The notes beneath the pieces are model-generated. The model was not told the DNA's origin, did not search any database, and saw only the letters and a list, made by a program, of their open reading frames with translations. Shown here one piece after another: positions 5,359 through 9,390 of a stretch of 9,390 bases of DNA. Positions within the stretch are counted from its first letter, which is position 1; the number at the start of each line of letters is the position of its first letter. The stretch covers positions 1-9,390 of the forward strand of contig JAHRWJ010000012.1 of assembly GCA_019090185.1 (NCBI GenBank). Direction: 5' to 3'. A program made the position numbers and the translations under genes. Source of the DNA: Immundisolibacteraceae bacterium (lineage in GTDB: Bacteria; Pseudomonadota; Gammaproteobacteria; Immundisolibacterales; Immundisolibacteraceae).

Positions 5359-6918
5359 GTGGTGAGTTTTCCTCAACCTCTGTTGGCACTGCTTGCCGGC
5401 GCGTTAGCAGCGCTAGGTTTTGCGCCATTTGATCAGTGGTGGCTGCTGCCATTGGCGCTGGCTGCTCTGTTTCACTGGTCGTTAAGCCAGCCGCCCCGAA
5501 CAGCTGCGGGGTCTGGATTTTTGTTTGGCCTGGGCTATTTCGCGGTTGCCGTGCATTGGGTGTTTATCAGCTGCTATCGATTTGGCGATATGGGGGTGTT
5601 GCTGTCGGCACTGGCTACCTTTTTGTTGGTGGCCTATTTGGCGCTCTATCCGGCACTGTTTGGCTGGGTGGTCGCACGAGTTTGCGGCGGCACTAGTCAA
5701 TTTCTAGATACAGATGACTCTGCATCTTTAGCACCGCTACCGTTGCCCCGATCTGGTTGGGCGTTCTATCTACTTGGCCTACCCGGACTCTGGGTGGGGC
5801 TTGAGCTATTACGTGGCTGGATGTTTACGGGGTTTCCCTGGGCTACGCTCGGTTATTCTCAGGTTGATGGCCCGCTGGCCGGGTTAGCGCCTCTGGTTGG
5901 CAGTGTGGGCATCAGTTGGGTGGTCGCCAGTTTTGCCAGTCTGCTGATGGTCTGTTTTCAGCGCCGTTACAAAATATTGCCAGCATTCCTGTTACCGCTG
6001 CTGCTGGTGCTGGTGGCTCTGCTGGTACCCGGTCGCTGGACTCAGCCGACCGGATCAACCCTCTCTGTGGCCTTGGTGCAGGGCAACGTGCCGCAGTTAA
6101 CCCGCTGGGACCCGCAGCAGATGAGTGCCAATGTCGGCCGTCATTTGCAAAGCAGTGAGCCTTTCTGGGGGGTAGACCTGTTGGTTTGGCCCGAGAATGC
6201 GCTGCCCGCTTTTGCCCACCAGCTGCCTGATTCACTGCTGCCAGCCTTGACCAGAAAGTCGATGCAGGAGAACACCGACATTATTGTTGGTATGCCCCTG
6301 TCTGATAATCCTGAAGAGCCGCGCGGTGGCCGCTATTACAACGGTATACAGCTGATTGGTGGGGATGACTATCGCAAGCGCCATCTGGTGCCATTTGGCG
6401 AATATGTGCCTTTAATGGACTTGCTGGGCGGGCTGCTGGATCTGTTACAGGTGCCGATGTCTGCGTTTAGTACCGGTTCGATGCAGCAGCAGCCGATAGC
6501 GCTCAATTTTTCTGATCTATTGGTTGCGCCAAGTATCTGTTATGAAATTTTATTCTCCGCAGAAATAAGGCAGATGCTGCCAGCGGCGGGGCTGCTGGTA
6601 AATATCAGTAACGATGCCTGGTTTGGCGATAGCATTGCGCCGCACCAGCATCTTCAAATTGCACGAATGCGGGCGATGGAAACCGCACGCCCCCTGGCCA
6701 GGGCAACCAATAGCGGCATTACTGCCCTGATCGACTGGCAGGGACGGGTGATTGCGCAGAGTCCGCAATTTCAGCAAACCGTACTTACCGGCACCTTGCA
6801 ACCCCGCAGCGGTGCCACGCCTTACGTTGAATATGGTGACTGGCCGTTGCGGGGGCTATTACTGTTCTCGTTGTGGTTTGTTGGGCTGCAACTTCGTCAC
6901 CGGTTGCAGGGCAATTAA
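5359..6918 (+). CDS. lnt: apolipoprotein N-acyltransferase Lnt
   Basis: Integral inner-membrane enzyme that N-acylates the diacylglyceryl-cysteine of lipoproteins from a phospholipid donor, the last step before Lol sorting. It has 519 residues, against 512 in E. coli. Hydrophobic segments lie near 6-23, 27-43, 54-71, 78-106, 134-150, 172-196 and 207-224, followed by a periplasmic nitrilase-fold domain (about 235-485) and a last span at about 497-513. The catalytic Glu-Lys-Cys triad is visible: E279 in WPENALPAF, K340 in YRKRHLVPFGEYVP, and C394 in PSICYEILF. E348 in FGE is also conserved. Family blocks LRGWMFTGFPW and NDAWFGDSIAPHQH are present. A polar loop of about 20 residues (110-131) is extra relative to E. 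coli. Two consecutive GTG codons (5359, 5362) follow the ybeX stop; no strong ribosome binding site is seen, so coupling to ybeX is likely and the exact start is uncertain by one residue. Confidence 0.96.
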   Translation: MVSFPQPLLALLAGALAALGFAPFDQWWLLPLALAALFHWSLSQPPRTAAGSGFLFGLGYFAVAVHWVFISCYRFGDMGVLLSALATFLLVAYLALYPALFGWVVARVCGGTSQFLDTDDSASLAPLPLPRSGWAFYLLGLPGLWVGLELLRGWMFTGFPWATLGYSQVDGPLAGLAPLVGSVGISWVVASFASLLMVCFQRRYKILPAFLLPLLLVLVALLVPGRWTQPTGSTLSVALVQGNVPQLTRWDPQQMSANVGRHLQSSEPFWGVDLLVWPENALPAFAHQLPDSLLPALTRKSMQENTDIIVGMPLSDNPEEPRGGRYYNGIQLIGGDDYRKRHLVPFGEYVPLMDLLGGLLDLLQVPMSAFSTGSMQQQPIALNFSDLLVAPSICYEILFSAEIRQMLPAAGLLVNISNDAWFGDSIAPHQHLQIARMRAMETARPLARATNSGITALIDWQGRVIAQSPQFQQTVLTGTLQPRSGATPYVEYGDWPLRGLLLFSLWFVGLQLRHRLQGN

Positions 6919-6926
6919 AAGACGCT

Positions 6927-6944
6927 GATTCCGGCTTCGGAATC
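6927..6944. repeat. hairpin 8 bases after the lnt stop, possible weak terminator
   Basis: GATTCCG (6927-6933) pairs perfectly with CGGAATC (6938-6944) around the loop GCTT. On the plus strand no T-tract follows, so intrinsic termination would be weak. On the minus strand the stem is followed by AGCG and then TCTTTT. Its position suggests a mark for the 3' end of the operon mRNA, which is inference. Confidence 0.5.
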
Positions 6945-6966
6945 TCGCCCAAAGCTAGTTACCCGC

Positions 6967-6972
6967 TATAAT
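6967..6972 (+). promoter_or_regulatory. candidate -10 box of a leuS promoter
   Basis: A perfect TATAAT in the context CGCTATAATG, a frequent gammaproteobacterial -10 setting. The hexamer at 17-base spacing (CTCGCC, 6944-6949) is not a recognisable -35. If used, leuS would have a leader of roughly 195 bases containing the structures at 7034-7127. Confidence 0.4.
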
Positions 6973-7037
6973 GCAGCTGGTTTCAAAATCAGCACAGGCC
7001 ACGTCACCGGTTGGTCGATTCGATCGATTGAAAAATA

Positions 7038-7067
7038 TCGGTCCGCAGGGGAGTCGAACCCCTACGG
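7038..7067 (-). pseudogene. tRNA 3'-end-like sequence (T-arm and acceptor strand), no complete tRNA
   Basis: Read on the minus strand, AGGGG-TTCGACT-CCCCT (7063-7047) is a canonical tRNA T-arm with the TTCGA loop. It is followed by seven bases, GCGGACC, and a G in the discriminator position, but then by ATA rather than CCA. The matching 5' acceptor strand (GGTCCGC) and recognisable D and anticodon arms are absent upstream on that strand. This looks like a relic of a tRNA 3' end or a chance hairpin; it should not be annotated as a functional tRNA. Confidence 0.35.
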
Positions 7068-7083
7068 TTCGGCTGCTTTTTTT
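7039..7083 (+). terminator. imperfect hairpin followed by T7, possible terminator or leader attenuator
   Basis: On the plus strand 7039-7051 pairs with 7059-7071 over 13 positions with two mismatches and one G-U, around a 7-base loop. Five bases (GCTGC) then separate it from seven consecutive Ts (7077-7083). The spacer is longer than in typical intrinsic terminators, so efficiency is doubtful. If the -10 at 6967 is the leuS promoter, this would be an attenuator-like leader element; otherwise it could end the miaB–lnt transcript. Confidence 0.35.
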
Positions 7084-7173
7084 GTTACACCAGCTTCCCC
7101 ATTCTGATCTGTTGCTAGCCCGATATTCAGGCTAATGGCGGTGGGTCAAACTTATTCAGCTTTAGAGAGATAG

Positions 7174-9390
<2,217 letters not shown>

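Larger units (their letters stand above)
6919..7173. other. lnt–leuS intergenic region
   Basis: A 255-base non-coding stretch. In order it holds a perfect hairpin just after lnt (6927-6944), a TATAAT box (6967-6972), a TCGAT-rich stretch (7015-7029), a tRNA T-arm-like hairpin read on the minus strand (7043-7067), a T7 tract (7077-7083), and the right arm of an 8-bp inverted repeat (7034-7041 with 7120-7127). A 5-bp TAGCC/GGCTA repeat lies at 7116-7134. No protein-coding gene is supported. It probably carries the end of the miaB operon and the leuS promoter and leader. Confidence 0.75.

Noticed and set aside
7034..7127. Functional tRNA or tRNA-Sec gene on the minus strand
   Set aside because: The 94-base span and 8-bp outer stem recall tRNA-Sec. 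However, five extra bases separate the T-arm from the outer stem, no anticodon or D arm forms, and no CCA follows.

Overview
The window is a conserved housekeeping region of a gammaproteobacterium. The order miaB–ybeZ–ybeY–ybeX–lnt followed by leuS is the classic gammaproteobacterial arrangement. The proteins align along their length with the Escherichia coli families, in places residue for residue: MnmG C47 and C277, LeuRS T252 and D345. Base composition is moderate G+C, judged by eye. A marine or cellvibrionad-type lineage is possible, but the sequence does not fix the genus.

Layout. Positions 1-1021, minus strand, hold the N-terminal half of mnmG, cut by the window edge. Positions 1022-1394 are a divergent intergenic region with several inverted repeats, a TATAAT box and a good match to the -10 element of heat-shock sigma-32 promoters just before miaB. 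Positions 1395-6918, plus strand, are a tight five-gene operon: miaB and ybeZ overlap by 4 bases, ybeY and ybeX overlap by 8, and ybeX and lnt are 1 base apart. The exception is a 105-base gap between ybeZ and ybeY that contains a small hairpin. Positions 6919-7173 are an intergenic region with a hairpin after lnt, a tRNA T-arm-like sequence on the minus strand, a T7 tract and an 8-bp inverted repeat. From 7174 to the right edge lies leuS, 739 codons, truncated.

How the genes work together. Three products act on tRNA: MnmG at wobble U34, MiaB at A37, and LeuRS by charging tRNA-Leu. YbeY and YbeZ serve rRNA processing and ribosome quality control. YbeX/CorC is tied to divalent-cation homeostasis and ribosome function, and Lnt finishes bacterial lipoproteins in the inner membrane. 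In E. coli the ybeZ-ybeY-ybeX-lnt genes belong to the heat-shock regulon, which fits the sigma-32-like element seen upstream of miaB here.

I see no mobile element, CRISPR array, toxin-antitoxin pair or defence system, and no strong case for a new system. What merits a second look is local: the mnmG/miaB junction and its control elements, the repeat-driven N-terminal extension of YbeY, the tRNA-like relic before leuS, and a LeuRS with a four-cysteine module but without the leucine-specific insert of the E. coli enzyme.
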